Assembly: GCA_022072055.1 (NCBI GenBank)
Contig: JAJVIK010000014.1
Coordinates: 1 to 64,000, forward strand
Direction of reading: 5' to 3'
DNA: 64,000 bases
Origin: a bacterium
Lineage (GTDB): Bacteria > Hinthialibacterota > Hinthialibacteria > OLB16
In this document: one piece after another, positions 43,790 through 57,000 of the stretch
How the letters are laid out: the number at the start of each line of letters is the position of its first letter
Position numbering within the stretch: the first letter of the stretch is position 1
The notes under the pieces: model-generated
What the model was told of the DNA's origin: nothing
The model's input: only the letters and a program-made list of their open reading frames with translations
The model's database searches: none
Translations under genes and position numbers: made by a program

Positions 43790-44427
43790 CAATGGGCCTC
43801 CCGCAGGCGCGAAAGCTCGCGCTCGAGTTCATCCACATGCGATTGCAGCGCGGGCGCGAAGGTCGCGTTTCGGGTCTGGCGTAGCGCGCCCGTTTCCGAG
43901 GATGAAACCGAATCCCAGCCCCATTTCTCGCGCAGCCGGAGGTTTTCCTCCGGGTCGGTGAATTGAGAAAGGACAGTCAATCCTTGAGGGGATTCGCCGA
44001 TAATCAGAAAACGGTCAAGCGCGGCCACAACATAGAGAGACGACTTGGAAGTCAGCGAATGGCGAGCAAGGACCTTGAGCGGCCCCGCGGCATGCATGAG
44101 GGGAAGGCGCCCATAGCGCTTGAGAGCATGCGAAGCGGCGTAGATGCCGCCCAGGATGACCAGCAGGGAGACCGCGAGTTTGGTGATGAACGAGCCGAGA
44201 TCGGGCGTCGAGTCGGCGGGGTCGGATGTCCCCGCGACCGCGCGGCGGTCTCCCTTCTGAGAAAGTCGGTCGAATTCCTCGGAGAGGCGCTCGGCGGGAA
44301 ACACCGACCCCCGCGCGGCGGCGGTCGCGCCCGCCGGATCAGCGCCGGGCGCGCCATCCTCGCGCGCATACGCCACACACCCGCAAAGCGCCACGAGCAG
44401 GGCGCTCAGGAACCATCCCTTGCCCAT
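43789..44427 (-). CDS. fliO: Flagellar assembly protein FliO
   Basis: A 212-residue protein, low in conservation as usual for FliO. The N-terminal signal (MGKGWFLSALLVALCGCVAYA, possibly lipidated at a cysteine) precedes a disordered stretch and a transmembrane helix near 80-100 (FITKLAVSLLVILGGIYAAS). The cytoplasmic region follows with KVLARHSLTSKSSLYVVAALDRFLIIG, matching the FliO consensus (L-x-x-K-x-x-L-x-L-V). A C-terminal coiled tail is present. It is coupled to fliP by a 1-bp overlap. Confidence 0.85.
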   Translation of the reverse strand: MGKGWFLSALLVALCGCVAYAREDGAPGADPAGATAAARGSVFPAERLSEEFDRLSQKGDRRAVAGTSDPADSTPDLGSFITKLAVSLLVILGGIYAASHALKRYGRLPLMHAAGPLKVLARHSLTSKSSLYVVAALDRFLIIGESPQGLTVLSQFTDPEENLRLREKWGWDSVSSSETGALRQTRNATFAPALQSHVDELERELSRLREAH

Positions 44428-44516
44428 CTTCCCTAATCTCCCCCAAGAACCCCATCCGTGGGGCTCTCCCCTAGACTGTTTTCCCCGAACTCCGAGAAGC
44501 CCCTACCCCTCGGTTC

Positions 44517-45545
44517 TCATCCCTTGCGCTCGCCGAGCGTTTTGACTCGATCGGCAAGACTCAAAATATCGGTGATCCGAACGCCGAAGTTCTCATCGAT
44601 CACAACCACCTCGCCCTTGGCGAAGATGACATCATTGACCAGCAGATCGACCGGCTCTCCCGCGAGTTTGTCGAGCTCCACGACCGACCCGCCGCCGAGT
44701 TTGAGGATGTCGCGAATTTTCATGTTGGAGCGGCCGAGCTCCACCCGGACCTCGAGTCCGATGTCCTTGAGCAGGTCGAGGTTGGGCGGGGCCGGCGGCG
44801 CGGTTGTGTCCTCGGTGAGCGAGTCGAATTCAACCGGCGCGGCCTTGACCGGCTGGGGCGCCTCCTTGGGCGCGGGTTTGGGAGGCGGCATCGCCAGCGG
44901 TTCCATCGAGGCCACGAGGTCGACCGAGGCGAGCTGCCAGCACTTTCCGCGAACCGAATCCCCCACGCGCATGTCGTAGGAGATCAAGACAAATTGCTCC
45001 TCGCCCCCCAGGGCCGAGGTGAGTTCGGCGGCGCTCGCGGTCACGCCATCGACTCGGGCCGCCGCGTTGGACACCGCCGCGCCCATCGGCGCCCCGAGGG
45101 AGGTGTTGAGGTTCCCCAGGATGGTGCTGACCACCTCCTTGAAGGCGTCCGAAACCATGTCGGCGAAGGCGCTCGCCTCCGGGTCCCCGACCATGGTCCC
45201 CCCGATGCGGCGGGCGTCCTTTTCGCTGAAAATCAGCGCGGACTGACCGTTCAGGGCGGAGGTGTACCGGAAGGAGGCCACCACCACCGGCCCGCTGATC
45301 ACGCCGGAGGTCCCCTCGCTGGTTTGTGGATCGGCCTTCTCATAAGTGAACGAGGCCGGGCTTGCGAGGAAGGTTCCGATCATGTCGCCAAGCGTCGACG
45401 CCATCATCCGGGCATACTTGGCGACGGCCTCGAGCTGACGGGCCGGGACCGAGGGGGGCTCGATCCTGTGGGTCTCGCTCGGGCCTTCCGCGGAGCCTTT
45501 CAGCAGCGCGTCTATTTCCTCTTGAGAGAGAGCGTCGGCTGTCAT
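44517..45545 (-). CDS. fliN: Flagellar motor switch protein FliN, FliY type (CheC-like domain fused)
   Basis: A C-ring switch component of 342 residues, far longer than the plain FliN of about 130. The N-terminus MTADALSQEEIDALL is the EIDALL motif shared with FliM that binds CheY-P. The middle, about 40-220, resembles the CheC/FliY domain (SALIFSEKDARRIGGTMVGD, FADMVSDAFKEVVSTILGNLNTS). The last 85 residues are the SpoA/FliN domain (LDLLKDIGLEVRVELGRSN, VVELDKLAGEPVDLLVND). The start overlaps the fliM stop by 4 bp (ATGA). This architecture is standard in Gram-positives and scattered elsewhere; phosphatase activity is possible but not proven. Confidence 0.9.
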   Translation of the reverse strand: MTADALSQEEIDALLKGSAEGPSETHRIEPPSVPARQLEAVAKYARMMASTLGDMIGTFLASPASFTYEKADPQTSEGTSGVISGPVVVASFRYTSALNGQSALIFSEKDARRIGGTMVGDPEASAFADMVSDAFKEVVSTILGNLNTSLGAPMGAAVSNAAARVDGVTASAAELTSALGGEEQFVLISYDMRVGDSVRGKCWQLASVDLVASMEPLAMPPPKPAPKEAPQPVKAAPVEFDSLTEDTTAPPAPPNLDLLKDIGLEVRVELGRSNMKIRDILKLGGGSVVELDKLAGEPVDLLVNDVIFAKGEVVVIDENFGVRITDILSLADRVKTLGERKG

Positions 45546-46537
45546 TCCAACCAGTCCAATTCTCCACCGGTGACCTGGGTGATCTTAAAGGCCCGGTGCT
45601 TGCGGTGTGTCCCCGGCCGCGCGAGGAACATGGGTTTGCCGGCAACCTCGACTTCGATTTCCTCATCCTTGCGATGATTCAAAGCCACCACATCCCCGCG
45701 TTCCAAGGTCAACAGATCGTTCACCTTCAAGGTCGCGCCGCCCAGAAAGGCGGTCAGGACCAGATTGAATTTGTTCAGATGGGTCTCCATCACCGCGCGC
45801 GTGGCATCGAGATTGGAGGACGATTTCCCGCTGAACCAACTCCGCGACGAGAGCCTTCCCGCGATCGGTTCGAGGACCACATAGGGAATGCACACGCAGA
45901 AAGTGCCGGAACTTTCCCCAACATGCGCCTCAAGGGTCATCAGGATGACCATTTCCGTCGGGAGGTAGAGCTGCAGAAAGAGCTGCGGGTTGACCTCGGT
46001 CGCCTTGAGCTGCACGGAAAGATCGACCACGCTCGACCAGGCCTCCTGGAGCGAGTCGAAGATCCGGTCAATCACGCGCAGCAGGATGCTCTTCTCGATC
46101 TCGGTCAGTTCGCGGTTCTTGTGGAACGCCTGCCCCTTGCCGCCCATCAGGCGGTCGATGATCGAAAAGGAGAGCGAGGGGGAGATCTCCAGCAGGGCGT
46201 TGCCCTCCAGGGGGGTCATCTCGAACAGATTGATGCAGGTCGGATTGGGAATCGAGCGGATGAACTCGTCATAAGAAAGCTGATCCACCGAAACCAGTTT
46301 GACCTCGGTGATGGTGCGCAGATATGTCGAGAGCGAGGTGGAGAAGAGCCGCGCGAAATGCTCGTGGAGCATCTGAAGCGAGCGGGTCTGATCCTTGGAG
46401 AATCGGTCCGGATGCTTGAAATCGTAGGTTTTGACGCCCTTCCCCGCTTCCGCCGGCGCGGGGGTTTCGGTCATCGTCCCCGCGGAGAGGGCCGAGAGCA
46501 GGGCATCAATCTCGTTCTGCGAAAGGATCTCGGGCAT
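45542..46537 (-). CDS. fliM: Flagellar motor switch protein FliM
   Basis: A 331-residue C-ring protein that controls rotation. The N-terminus MPEILSQNEIDALLSAL carries the CheY-binding EIDALL motif. The middle domain has YDFKHPDRFSKDQTRSLQMLHEHFARLFSTSLS and the GGKG-type loop (MGGKGQAF). The C-terminus is a SpoA domain (LGGATLKVNDLLTLERGDVVALN). Length and order are standard. It is 6 bp behind fliL and overlaps fliN by 4 bp. Confidence 0.97.
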   Translation of the reverse strand: MPEILSQNEIDALLSALSAGTMTETPAPAEAGKGVKTYDFKHPDRFSKDQTRSLQMLHEHFARLFSTSLSTYLRTITEVKLVSVDQLSYDEFIRSIPNPTCINLFEMTPLEGNALLEISPSLSFSIIDRLMGGKGQAFHKNRELTEIEKSILLRVIDRIFDSLQEAWSSVVDLSVQLKATEVNPQLFLQLYLPTEMVILMTLEAHVGESSGTFCVCIPYVVLEPIAGRLSSRSWFSGKSSSNLDATRAVMETHLNKFNLVLTAFLGGATLKVNDLLTLERGDVVALNHRKDEEIEVEVAGKPMFLARPGTHRKHRAFKITQVTGGELDWLE

Positions 46538-46543
46538 CGTCGC

Positions 46544-47035
46544 TCACTCGACCGGCTGCACCAGCCAGTTTTCGATCAAGACATCCTCGATCTCGGTGGA
46601 TTGGAATTCCTCGTTCAGCTTTCGCAGCACCCGGGTCTTGAACTCACGGGTCTTATGGACCGTGGTCTGGTCCAGACTGTTGGCCACATCGGTGAGCGTG
46701 CTCAGGATCACGCTCTTGTGGGAGTTGAAATCCTCGATGATCCGGCTCCCTTGGGACGTCAAGTCGACCGGCGCCGTGCGCAGGCGAATATCCGCGAGCA
46801 GGTGATAGGATCCATCCTGCAAGGTGGCGGTCAACTTGAGCGGGTCCTCAACGCCATGCTCCCCCCCTTCCGGCGGCCAGGTGAACGATTCCAGGACCGG
46901 CTGGGTTTCGGGCTTCAATAGGATCCACGCGACTCCCACTCCCACGGAGAGGATCACGATGACGGCGATCAGGACAATCTTGAGACCGCTGCCCGATTTC
47001 GAGGGGGCCTCTGGGGCCGGTGTGCCCGCCGCCAT
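46544..47035 (-). CDS. fliL: Flagellar basal body-associated protein FliL
   Basis: A 163-residue protein with a single N-terminal transmembrane helix (GLKIVLIAVIVILSVGVGVAWIL) and a periplasmic domain (LLADIRLRTAPVDL, TVHKTREFKTRVLRKLNEEF). It supports stator function at the motor. The ATG at 47033-47035 is 7 nt behind AAGGAG, an almost ideal ribosome site, so the longer frame to 47095 is rejected. It is the first gene of the flagellar block. Confidence 0.9.
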   Translation of the reverse strand: MAAGTPAPEAPSKSGSGLKIVLIAVIVILSVGVGVAWILLKPETQPVLESFTWPPEGGEHGVEDPLKLTATLQDGSYHLLADIRLRTAPVDLTSQGSRIIEDFNSHKSVILSTLTDVANSLDQTTVHKTREFKTRVLRKLNEEFQSTEIEDVLIENWLVQPVE

Positions 47036-47084
47036 TTGACACTCCTTATCAAATAAATTGACGCAACCCCATACGCTAGAGGCT

Positions 47085-47114
47085 ATTATCATCATACGGA
47101 AAAGCCCTTGTCAA
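47085..47114 (-). promoter_or_regulatory. Sigma70-type promoter of the flagellar operon
   Basis: On the minus strand: TTGACA (47114-47109), 18 bp, GATAAT (47090-47085), 5 of 6 in the -10. Transcription would begin near 47078, about 43 nt before the fliL ATG. The divergent plus-strand gene has a weak candidate of its own in the same spot (TTGACG 47058-47063 and TATTAT 47084-47089, with an overlong 20-bp spacer). The two start regions therefore face each other. Confidence 0.6.
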
Positions 47115-50100
47115 GGGCCGAATGGGAACTTTTTTCCGAGGTTTTTCGAGTCTATGCTACATTTCGGCTTGGGGTGGCCCAGGGCGAGGTCCCGCCGACG
47201 TCATTCGCCGGCTCCCGGCGTTCCACGAGTGCCGTCATCCCAGAACCAGCGCTTCAAGAGGAAAGGGCTCCCGAGGGGGCAGAGATGCCGATTGTCCTGA
47301 CCGAAGGCCAGCGTCGCCGGGTCGAGGAGTTCCGCGCCCGTCACAAAACCGGGGTTTTGACGCTCCTGTTCACCGACATGGTGGCCTCCACCGATCTCAA
47401 GCGGGAGCTTGGGGACGCCGCCGGGGCGGTGCTGATCGGCTTGCAGCAACAGGCCATCAGGAGCGCGCTTGCATTGTTCCCGGACGCCGAGGAGATCAGC
47501 ACCGCCGGAGACTCCTTCTTCATCACTTTTCACCGCCCCTCGGATGCGGTCCGTTTCTCCTTAATCGTTCAAGCGCGCCTGCGTGAGCTCTCCGCGACCA
47601 CTCCCAGGCCGCTCCTGGTCCGAATCGGGATCCACATGGGCGAGGTGTTCATTGATTCCGGGATGGAGGGTCCGCGCAAGAAGGATGTGCTGGGAATTCA
47701 GGTGGATGCCGCCAACCGGGTGATGCTCCTGGCCGTGGGAACCCAGATCCTGATGACCCGGAGCGTGTTCGACAACGCGCGCGCGGTGCTTCGCGGGGTC
47801 GAGATGATGGGCTTGCAGCCCCTGGCCTGGCTGAATCATGGGTTTTACCGGGCGCAGGGGGTGGAAGAGCCTTTTGAGGTCTGCGAGGTGGGCGAGGAGT
47901 CCTTCGCGCCCCTCGCTCCCCCCCCCAACTCCAGCAAGGCGCAACGCTTCATCATCCCGGATTTTGAACCCGTGATCGGCTGGCATCCCGCCCTTGAGGT
48001 GGAGGTTCCCACCGCGCCGGGCTGGATTCTCTCGGAAAAGTTGGGTGAGGGCGGATTCGGCGAGGTCTGGAAGGCGCATAACCGCAATCTGCGCGAGGAC
48101 CGCCTATTCAAGTTCTGCTTCCGCGCGGACCGTGTGCGCTCGCTCAAGCGCGAGGTCACCCTCTTCCGGTTGCTGCGGGAGACGGTGGGAGTCCATCCGA
48201 ACATCGTGCGAATTCATGACGTTTACTTCGAGGCTCCCCCTTACTACATCGTGATGGAGCACTTCCAGGCCAAGGACCTCGCCAAGTGGTGGGAAGCCGG
48301 CGGCGGGGCGGCGCGCATCCCCATGGAGAGTCGCTTGGAGATCGTGATCCAGGTGGCGGAGGCTCTGGAGGTGGCGCATCAAGCCGGGGTCCTCCACCGG
48401 GACATCAAACCCAGCAACATCCTGGTGGGGGGAACGGGCCTTGCGCCCGACCAGATTCGGGTCAAACTGACCGACTTCGGGATCGGCCAGGTGGCTCCGG
48501 AGCACCTGCCGCAAGGGTTCACCACTCAGGGATTCACCGAGATTTTCGGACGGACGGAGATGTCCTCGAGGACCGGCACGCGCGTGTACATGGCCCCGGA
48601 GGTGATGGCCGGGCGCCCCTCCAGCATTCAGTCGGATGTGTATTCGTTGGGCGTGGTCTTTTATCAGCTCGTGATCGGAGACCTTTCCCAGCCGGTGATC
48701 ACCGATTGGCGCGACCTGGTGGATGATTCGCTTCTGGCCGAGGACATCTCCAGTTGTTTGTCGGGGAAGCTGGACGCGCGCCTCCCGCGCGCCAGCGCGC
48801 TCGCGGAGCGTCTCCGGTCCCTCGAGCATCGTCGCCGGGTGCGGCGCGATGAGGAGGAGAAAGCCCGACTTGCGGCCGAGAGCGCGCTGGCGCGTCGGAG
48901 ACGCGAGGAGGAGCGCGAGCAGCATGCCCTTTACTGCAACGCCATCCATCTGGCCTCGAAGTGCATCGAGGAGTTGCGCTACAGCGAGGCGCGGGATCTG
49001 CTCGCGGGTTGCCCGGCGGAAAGACGCCATTGGGAGTGGGGGCGGCTGCAGTATCTCTGCAATCTGGACCTCGCCACCTTCTCGGGGCACGCGGGCGCGG
49101 TCTCGGCGGTGGCATTCAGTCCGGATGGGGCCTTGGCGGCCACCGGCGGGAGCGACCGCGCGGTCCGGATCTGGCGGACCGCGACGGGGGAGTCGGCGGC
49201 GGTGTTCGAGGACCACCCCGCGCGGATCGACTCGATCCTGTTCCATCCCGATAGCGCGCGCCTGGCAACCGGCGGAGCCGAGGGGGAGGTCACGCTCCTC
49301 GACCTGCGCACGGGAACTCAAACTCGAGTCTTGCGCGGCCATTCCAATGTGGTGGACTCCCTGAGCTTCAGCCCCGATGGGAAGCTGCTCGCCACCGGAA
49401 GTTGGGACAAGACGGCCAGAATCTGGGAGGTCGAAAGCGGCAAACAGCTCTCGATCTATGAGGGACGATCCCCGCTGCTGGTCTCCTTCCGCGGTCCGGA
49501 GCGGTGCCTTGCCCTCGGGTGCTGGGCGAATGAGGCCTCGATCGGAGATGTCTGGACCGGCAAACAGGTTTCGTTGCTCAAGGGGCGCTTCCCTTCCCTC
49601 GGGATTTTCGCGGCGGCGTTCAGTCCGGATGGGACCAGCGTGGTCACCGGCTCGCAGGATGGAACGGCGCGGGTCTGGAATGTCGAAACCGGCAAGGAGG
49701 TGCAGCGGATCAAGGGCCACTTGGGGGCCATATCCGCGGTCGCGTTCAGCGCGGAGGGGGACCAGGTCATCACCGGGAGCACGGACCGGACCGTGCGCGT
49801 ATGGGACCTGCGCTCCGCCCAGGAAAGCCAAATCCTGAAGGGGCATGGGGAGACCGTGAACTGTGTCGCCTTCAGTCCCCGCGGGGACCGAGCGCTCACC
49901 GGAAGTTTTGACAAGACCGCGAAGCTATGGGCTTTGGGAGAAGACCGCGAGCACCGCCGCTTGATCGGTCACACCTCCAATGTTTGGGCGGTGGGCTTTT
50001 CCCCGGATGGCTCACGGATCGCCACCGCGAGCGGCGAGACCGTGTGGGGCAGCGCGGTGGAAACCGCAGTGGATAACAGCGCGCGAATCTGGGATGTGGC

Positions 50101-50978
50101 CAGCGGGAGGCAGGAATGGGTCCTGGGAGGACACCTGTCAAATGTCTGGTGTCTTTCGTGGAGTCCGGAAGGGGACCGCCTGGCCACCGGGAGCGCGGAT
50201 CGGACCATCCGGATCTGGGACACTCACACCGGCGAAATCCTGAGGTCGCTGGTCGGGCACGAAGGCTTCGTGATGGCGCTGGCTCACAGCCCGTCGGGGG
50301 ACTTGTTGGCAAGCGGGGGTCGGGATTCGACCCTCATCTTATGGGAGTCGCCGGAGGGTCGGGAACTCCATCGACTGCGCCGTCACTCCGGGCCGGTCTC
50401 CTCGGTGGCGTTCCACCCGTCGGGGAGGATTCTGGCCACGGGAAGCTGGGATCACACCGCCCGAATCTGGGAGGCGGAAAGCGGGAAGGAACTCGCGTGC
50501 CTCACCGGACACTCCTCGAACATCGAGGCGGTGGCCTTCAGCCCGGATGGAGCCTTGCTCGCCACCGGGAGCAAGGACAATTCAATCCGCCTGTGGGACC
50601 CGGAGACGGGGGATCAGATCACGGTCATCTCCAATTCGCCGGTTAGCATCACCTCGCTTGCGTTCACCCCGGATGGGCGCAGGTTGGTCACCGGTTGCGG
50701 GGACCATTCGGTCAAGATCTGGGATATTGAAACGGGACGTGAGCTGGTTCGCCTTCGGGGTCACACCTGGTTTGTGGTTTCGGTGGATGTAAGCCCGGAT
50801 GGCCGTCTGGCGGCGAGCGGGAGCTCGGACACCACCACCCTGCTCTGGCCCACCTTCCCGTGGCGCAACGAGGAGATTCCGGGAGAGCCCTCGCTGCCTG
50901 TGACTGAGCGGATGGAAATCCTCAAGCGCCGCTATTGGAGGAGAAGGGGGATGGAGTTCTCGGGTGTCCGCGAGGCGT

Positions 50979-52859
<1,881 letters not shown>

Positions 52860-53173
52860 CTGTGGAACCGATCCGGTCTGTCCGAATACGGACAAAGAGC
52901 AACCCCCTGACAATACGCAATTCCGCGCTGGACAGCAATCTCGGTCCTCGGATAGAATGAGGCCACTTGCTCTTTCCCCCAAGAGGGATGTCCTCCGCGC
53001 GGGCGCTTGATGGCCCCCGCTGCAATTACCGAGTGATGGCGCGGTTAGAGATGGAGTTCCCCGAACGCCTCAAGCGTTGGGGTGGTTCTCCGCGCGGAAC
53101 GGAGCCCGCGCGGGCAGGATGCCCCTTTGAGAGGGGCTGGAAAGTGGGAGAGGACCTCTTGGCTTCAGGTTTC
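52860..53173. other. Divergent intergenic region (no gene), with hairpin and inverted repeat
   Basis: This 314-bp stretch lies between the sigma54 activator start and a secreted protein start. It contains a perfect hairpin TGTCCG-AATA-CGGACA (52879-52894) in the activator's leader, and a 9-bp inverted repeat AAAGAGCAA (52894-52902) with TTGCTCTTT (52967-52975) flanking the plus-strand promoter. An open frame begins at 52967 in phase with the downstream gene, but its first codons precede or coincide with the predicted transcription start and it lacks a ribosome site. Confidence 0.5.
52929..52958 (+). promoter_or_regulatory. Sigma70-type promoter for the secreted-protein operon
   Basis: TGGACA (52929-52934), 18 bp, TAGAAT (52953-52958); each hexamer matches 5 of 6. 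Transcription would start near 52966. It drives the secreted 279-residue gene and the large propeller gene downstream. It lies between the two arms of the 9-bp inverted repeat. Confidence 0.6.
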
Positions 53174-54013
53174 ATGGCGCACGGTTGGCGCAAGGCGGCG
53201 CCGCTCGCGATCCTCCTGGGAGTGGCGGGGTTCCACCCCTCCCCCGCGCGAGCCGAGCGCGAAAACCTTTTGTGCGGATCGAGGGTGCGCGGCTTCGTGG
53301 TGTCGGGCGCTCCCACTGAGTATTCCCTCGCGCTGGACCGCCCCTCCGCGCTCCGTGTGTCAGGGACCCCCTTCGATGTGGGGGTGGAACTGAGGTTGTT
53401 CCTTGTGGGAGCGAACGGTGTCACCGCCGACTCCCCGCTTTTTTCGGTTCGGGGAGCCTTGCTCGATCAGTGGCCGGTTCCGGCCGAGGCGTTTGCGGTC
53501 CTGCCCGCCGGGGGGTTTCGCTTGGAGGTTCACGCCGAGCATGGGGAGGGAAGCTATGAGATTGAGACCGAGTGCTTCCCCTTCGAAACCGCTGAGGACC
53601 TGTCCTCGGACAGCCTCTCGATTGAGGGAACGCTGACAGAAGTCGAGGCGACGGGGGACCGGTTCTCGCTTGTGCTTCCGGAAGAGTCTTTTCTCACGAT
53701 CAAGGGGTTTTCCTCCCAAGGCCCCGTGGGGGTTCGCCTGGAACGTTTGGACAGACCCGGAATGGCTCCGCGAGAGTCGGTGTCCGGAAGTCCTGTCGGC
53801 CCGGCCTCGCTCAGCGGGGTCTTTGGTCCGGGAATCTACCGCCTCGTGGTGCGCGACATCGGGGTCGAGCTCCCGGCGGACTATGGCCTGACACTGACCC
53901 TTTCCAGAGGCGACTCCATTGTAAGACTCTTCGATCTTTCGGCCCGATGGGGAAACCCCGCGGCAGACACCCTTACCGCCGATCAGCTCCTTGAATCGCT
54001 GGAGGAGCCCTGA
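53174..54013 (+). CDS. Secreted beta-rich protein of unknown function
   Basis: A 279-residue exported protein. The start MAHGWRKAAPLAILLGVAGF at 53174 gives a normal signal peptide ending near SPARA; earlier in-phase ATGs (52967, 53036) give no signal and were not used. The mature protein looks beta-rich, with two similar halves (RGFVVSGAPTEYSLALDRPSALRVS and IEGTLTEVEATGDRFSLVLPEESFLTIKG), resembling bacterial pre-peptidase-type C-terminal folds. The tail VRLFDLSARWGN looks like the second helix of a dockerin. It ends 7 bp before the large propeller gene and is probably cotranscribed with it. No enzyme motif is seen. Confidence 0.7.
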   Translation: MAHGWRKAAPLAILLGVAGFHPSPARAERENLLCGSRVRGFVVSGAPTEYSLALDRPSALRVSGTPFDVGVELRLFLVGANGVTADSPLFSVRGALLDQWPVPAEAFAVLPAGGFRLEVHAEHGEGSYEIETECFPFETAEDLSSDSLSIEGTLTEVEATGDRFSLVLPEESFLTIKGFSSQGPVGVRLERLDRPGMAPRESVSGSPVGPASLSGVFGPGIYRLVVRDIGVELPADYGLTLTLSRGDSIVRLFDLSARWGNPAADTLTADQLLESLEEP

Positions 54014-54020
54014 AATCCCC

Positions 54021-57000
54021 ATGTCGAACCGCCGCCCCGCTTTTCTGTTAGTCCTCCTTGCGCCGCTCCTGAGCTTGGCTCCCCACGCGCGCTCGGCCAG
54101 TGTTCCCTCCGGGTTTATCGAGGAGGTGGTGAGCGGCGGATGGAATGAGGTGGTGGGGGTGACCTTTGCCCCGGACGGGCGAATGGTGGTGTGGGAACGC
54201 AACGGGAAGGTGTGGATGTGCAGTCCCACGGGACAGCGCCCCAGCCAGCCGCTGCTTGACATCAGCGAGGAGGTGGGAGGTTGGCGCGATTTCGGCCTTC
54301 TTTCGGTCGCGCTCCATCCGAACTTCGAGAACAACGGCCACCTCTACCTCTACTACATTGTGGACCACCACCACTTGGTCCATTTCGGCCTCCCCACTTA
54401 CAGCTCGACCACCGATGAATACTTCATGGCCACCATCGGGCGGATCACGCGCTACACCGCGAACGCCTCGGACAACTTCACGACCGTGAACCTCACCAGC
54501 CGGAAGATCCTGGTGGGCGAGACCATCCGCTCCGGAATTCCGAGCCTTCACCAGACTCACGGCACCGGGACGATCCTTTTCGGGACGGATGGCACCTTGC
54601 TCGCTTCCGCCGGGGATGGGGCCACCTTCAACGCCTTCGACACCGGCGGGGATGTGGGAGGCGCCTATGCGACCCAGGCGCTGGCCGAGGGGATCATCGA
54701 CGCCACCGAGGATGTCGGTTCGTTTCGGGCGCAAATGGTCGGTTCGCTGTGCGGAAAGGTCCTGCGTCTCGATCCCGAAACCGGGGAGGGGGTTTCCAGC
54801 AACCCGTTCTTCGATCCGACCAACCCCCGGTCCGCCCAATCACGCACCTGGGCGCTCGGGTTTCGCAACCCCTACCGCATGTCACTCCGTCCCGGAACCG
54901 GCAGTCACGACCGAAACGACGGGAACCCGGGTGTCCTCTATTTGGGGGATGTGGGCCTCGGGTCCTGGGAGGAGCTCGATGTGGTTAGCGCGCCGGGCCA
55001 GAACTTCGGGTGGCCGATCTTTGAGGGGATGGAGGCGCACTCCGGTTTCGCCAACAAGAACACCCTGAACTACAACGAACCCAATCCGCTCTTCGGAGTC
55101 TCCGGTTGCAACCGCGACTATTTCCGGTTCCGGGAACTGCTCATTCAAGACACCCTGCTTTCGAACCCGAGCTTCCCGAATCCCTGCAATTCGGCCATTC
55201 AGATCAGTCCCCCCAACCACGCCTTTGTCCACACTCGTCCCGCCATCGATTGGGGCCGCCCCTCCGGGCCCTCGCGGACGAAGACCTACAGCGGGACCGA
55301 CGCCGTGACGGTCAACATCGGGGCTCCAGGGTCGCCGGTTTCGGGTCCGCAGTTCGGCGGGAACTGCTCCACGGGCGGAGTCTGGTACACCTCGAGTGTG
55401 TTCCCCCCCTCCCACCAGAATGCCTATTTCCACGGGGACTATGGGCAAGGCTGGATCAAGATGTTCAAATTCGATTCCAACAACCAACCCTATGAGGCGG
55501 CGGATTTCCTTTCGGGCGGAGGACCGCTGGTCTTCATCACCGCCCATCCCACCGATGGAAGCCTTTATTACATCGGATGGCCTTATCAGGTCCGTCGCAT
55601 TCGCTACGCCCCCACCGGAAACAAGGCCCCCACGGCCGTGGCCACCTCCGATGTTCGGTATGGTCCCGGCCCGCTCACGGTCCGTTTCCGGGGAGATCAG
55701 TCCACCGATCCCGAGGGCCAGCCGCTGGCTTACGATTGGGACTTCGGGGATGGTTCGCCGAGCAGCGCCGAAGCCAATCCGGTTCATGTCTTTGACGCCA
55801 CCCCTGGGGTTCCCACCGAGTTTCAGGTCCATCTCGCGGTTCGAGACAGCGCCAACGCGATTTCCGACGCGGTTGTGATCATCTCGGTCAACAACACCCC
55901 GCCGACAGTCGCCATCACCAGTCCGGTGGATGGCTCCACCTATCCCCTGAATCAAGGGGACATCCAGCTCCCCCTCACCGCCGAGGTTTCGGACGCCGAA
56001 CAGGGACCGGGAGAGCTTGCCTGCGAGTGGCAGACCTTCCTCCACCACAACAACCACGAACACTCGGACCCGCCCGTTGCCGCCTGCGAGGCCGCCACGG
56101 TCCTTGCCCCCTTGGGCTGTGATGGGAACATCTATTATTACAGGGTGCGCCTAAAGGTCACCGACTCCGCGGGACTCTCCACTATCGCCGAGGCTCGGGT
56201 CTATCCGAACTGCGCCACCGCCCCGCCCGAGCCTGCTTTCAACCCCTTCCCACCGGATGGCCTGGTCTCCGCTTCCCCGGAGGTTACCTTGAGCTGGACC
56301 CCTGGCGCGGGAGCGGACTCTCACCAGGTTTACTTCGGAACCGTCTCGGAGCCGGGCGCGGGGGAATTGCGTGGAACGCGGACTGAAGCCTCTTTCGACC
56401 CCGGTCCGCTGGCTTACTCCACCACCTATTACTGGCGGATTGATGAGGTCAACGGCGCGGGTGTCACTCAGGGGCAGGTTTGGAGCTTCACCACCCAGGA
56501 TGAGCCGCCCCCTCCCCCTCCGGTCCTTCCAGGACCCGCCACGAATCCCTCCCCCGCTCACGGGGCAACGGGAGTTCTCACCACGGCGGACCTCTCCTGG
56601 ACCGCCGGCAGCAACGCAAGCTCCCATGAGGTCTATTTCGGAACAAATCCGTCTCCGGGAGCGGCTGAGTTCAAGGGGAGCCAATCCTCGACCGCGTTCG
56701 ATCCCGGGTCGCTCCAAACTTCAACCACCTATTACTGGCGGATCGATGAGGTCAACGGCGACGGGCGCACGGTCGGTCCGGTCTGGACCTTCACCACCGA
56801 GGCCCCCCCACCCCCGTTGAACAGTGGACTTGTGGCCTATTGGGCGTTCGACAACGGCTCCGGAACAGTCGCTTCGGACACCTCGGGGAATGGAAACCAT
56901 GGAACCCTGCAAGGACCGCTTTGGGCCACGGGCAAGTTCGGCGGAGGGCTTGAGTTTGATGGCTCGAATGACCGAGTGGTGGTTCCCGACAGCCCAAGCC

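Noticed and set aside
47108-47284. TTG-start extension of the cyclase-kinase gene
   Set aside because: It would begin within the flagellar promoter's -35 box; MPIVLTEGQ at 47285 begins the domain with GGGGGCAGAG upstream.
48104-49846. 580-codon minus-strand frame opposite the kinase/WD40 gene
   Set aside because: The sense frame has complete kinase and WD40 motifs; the antisense has none.
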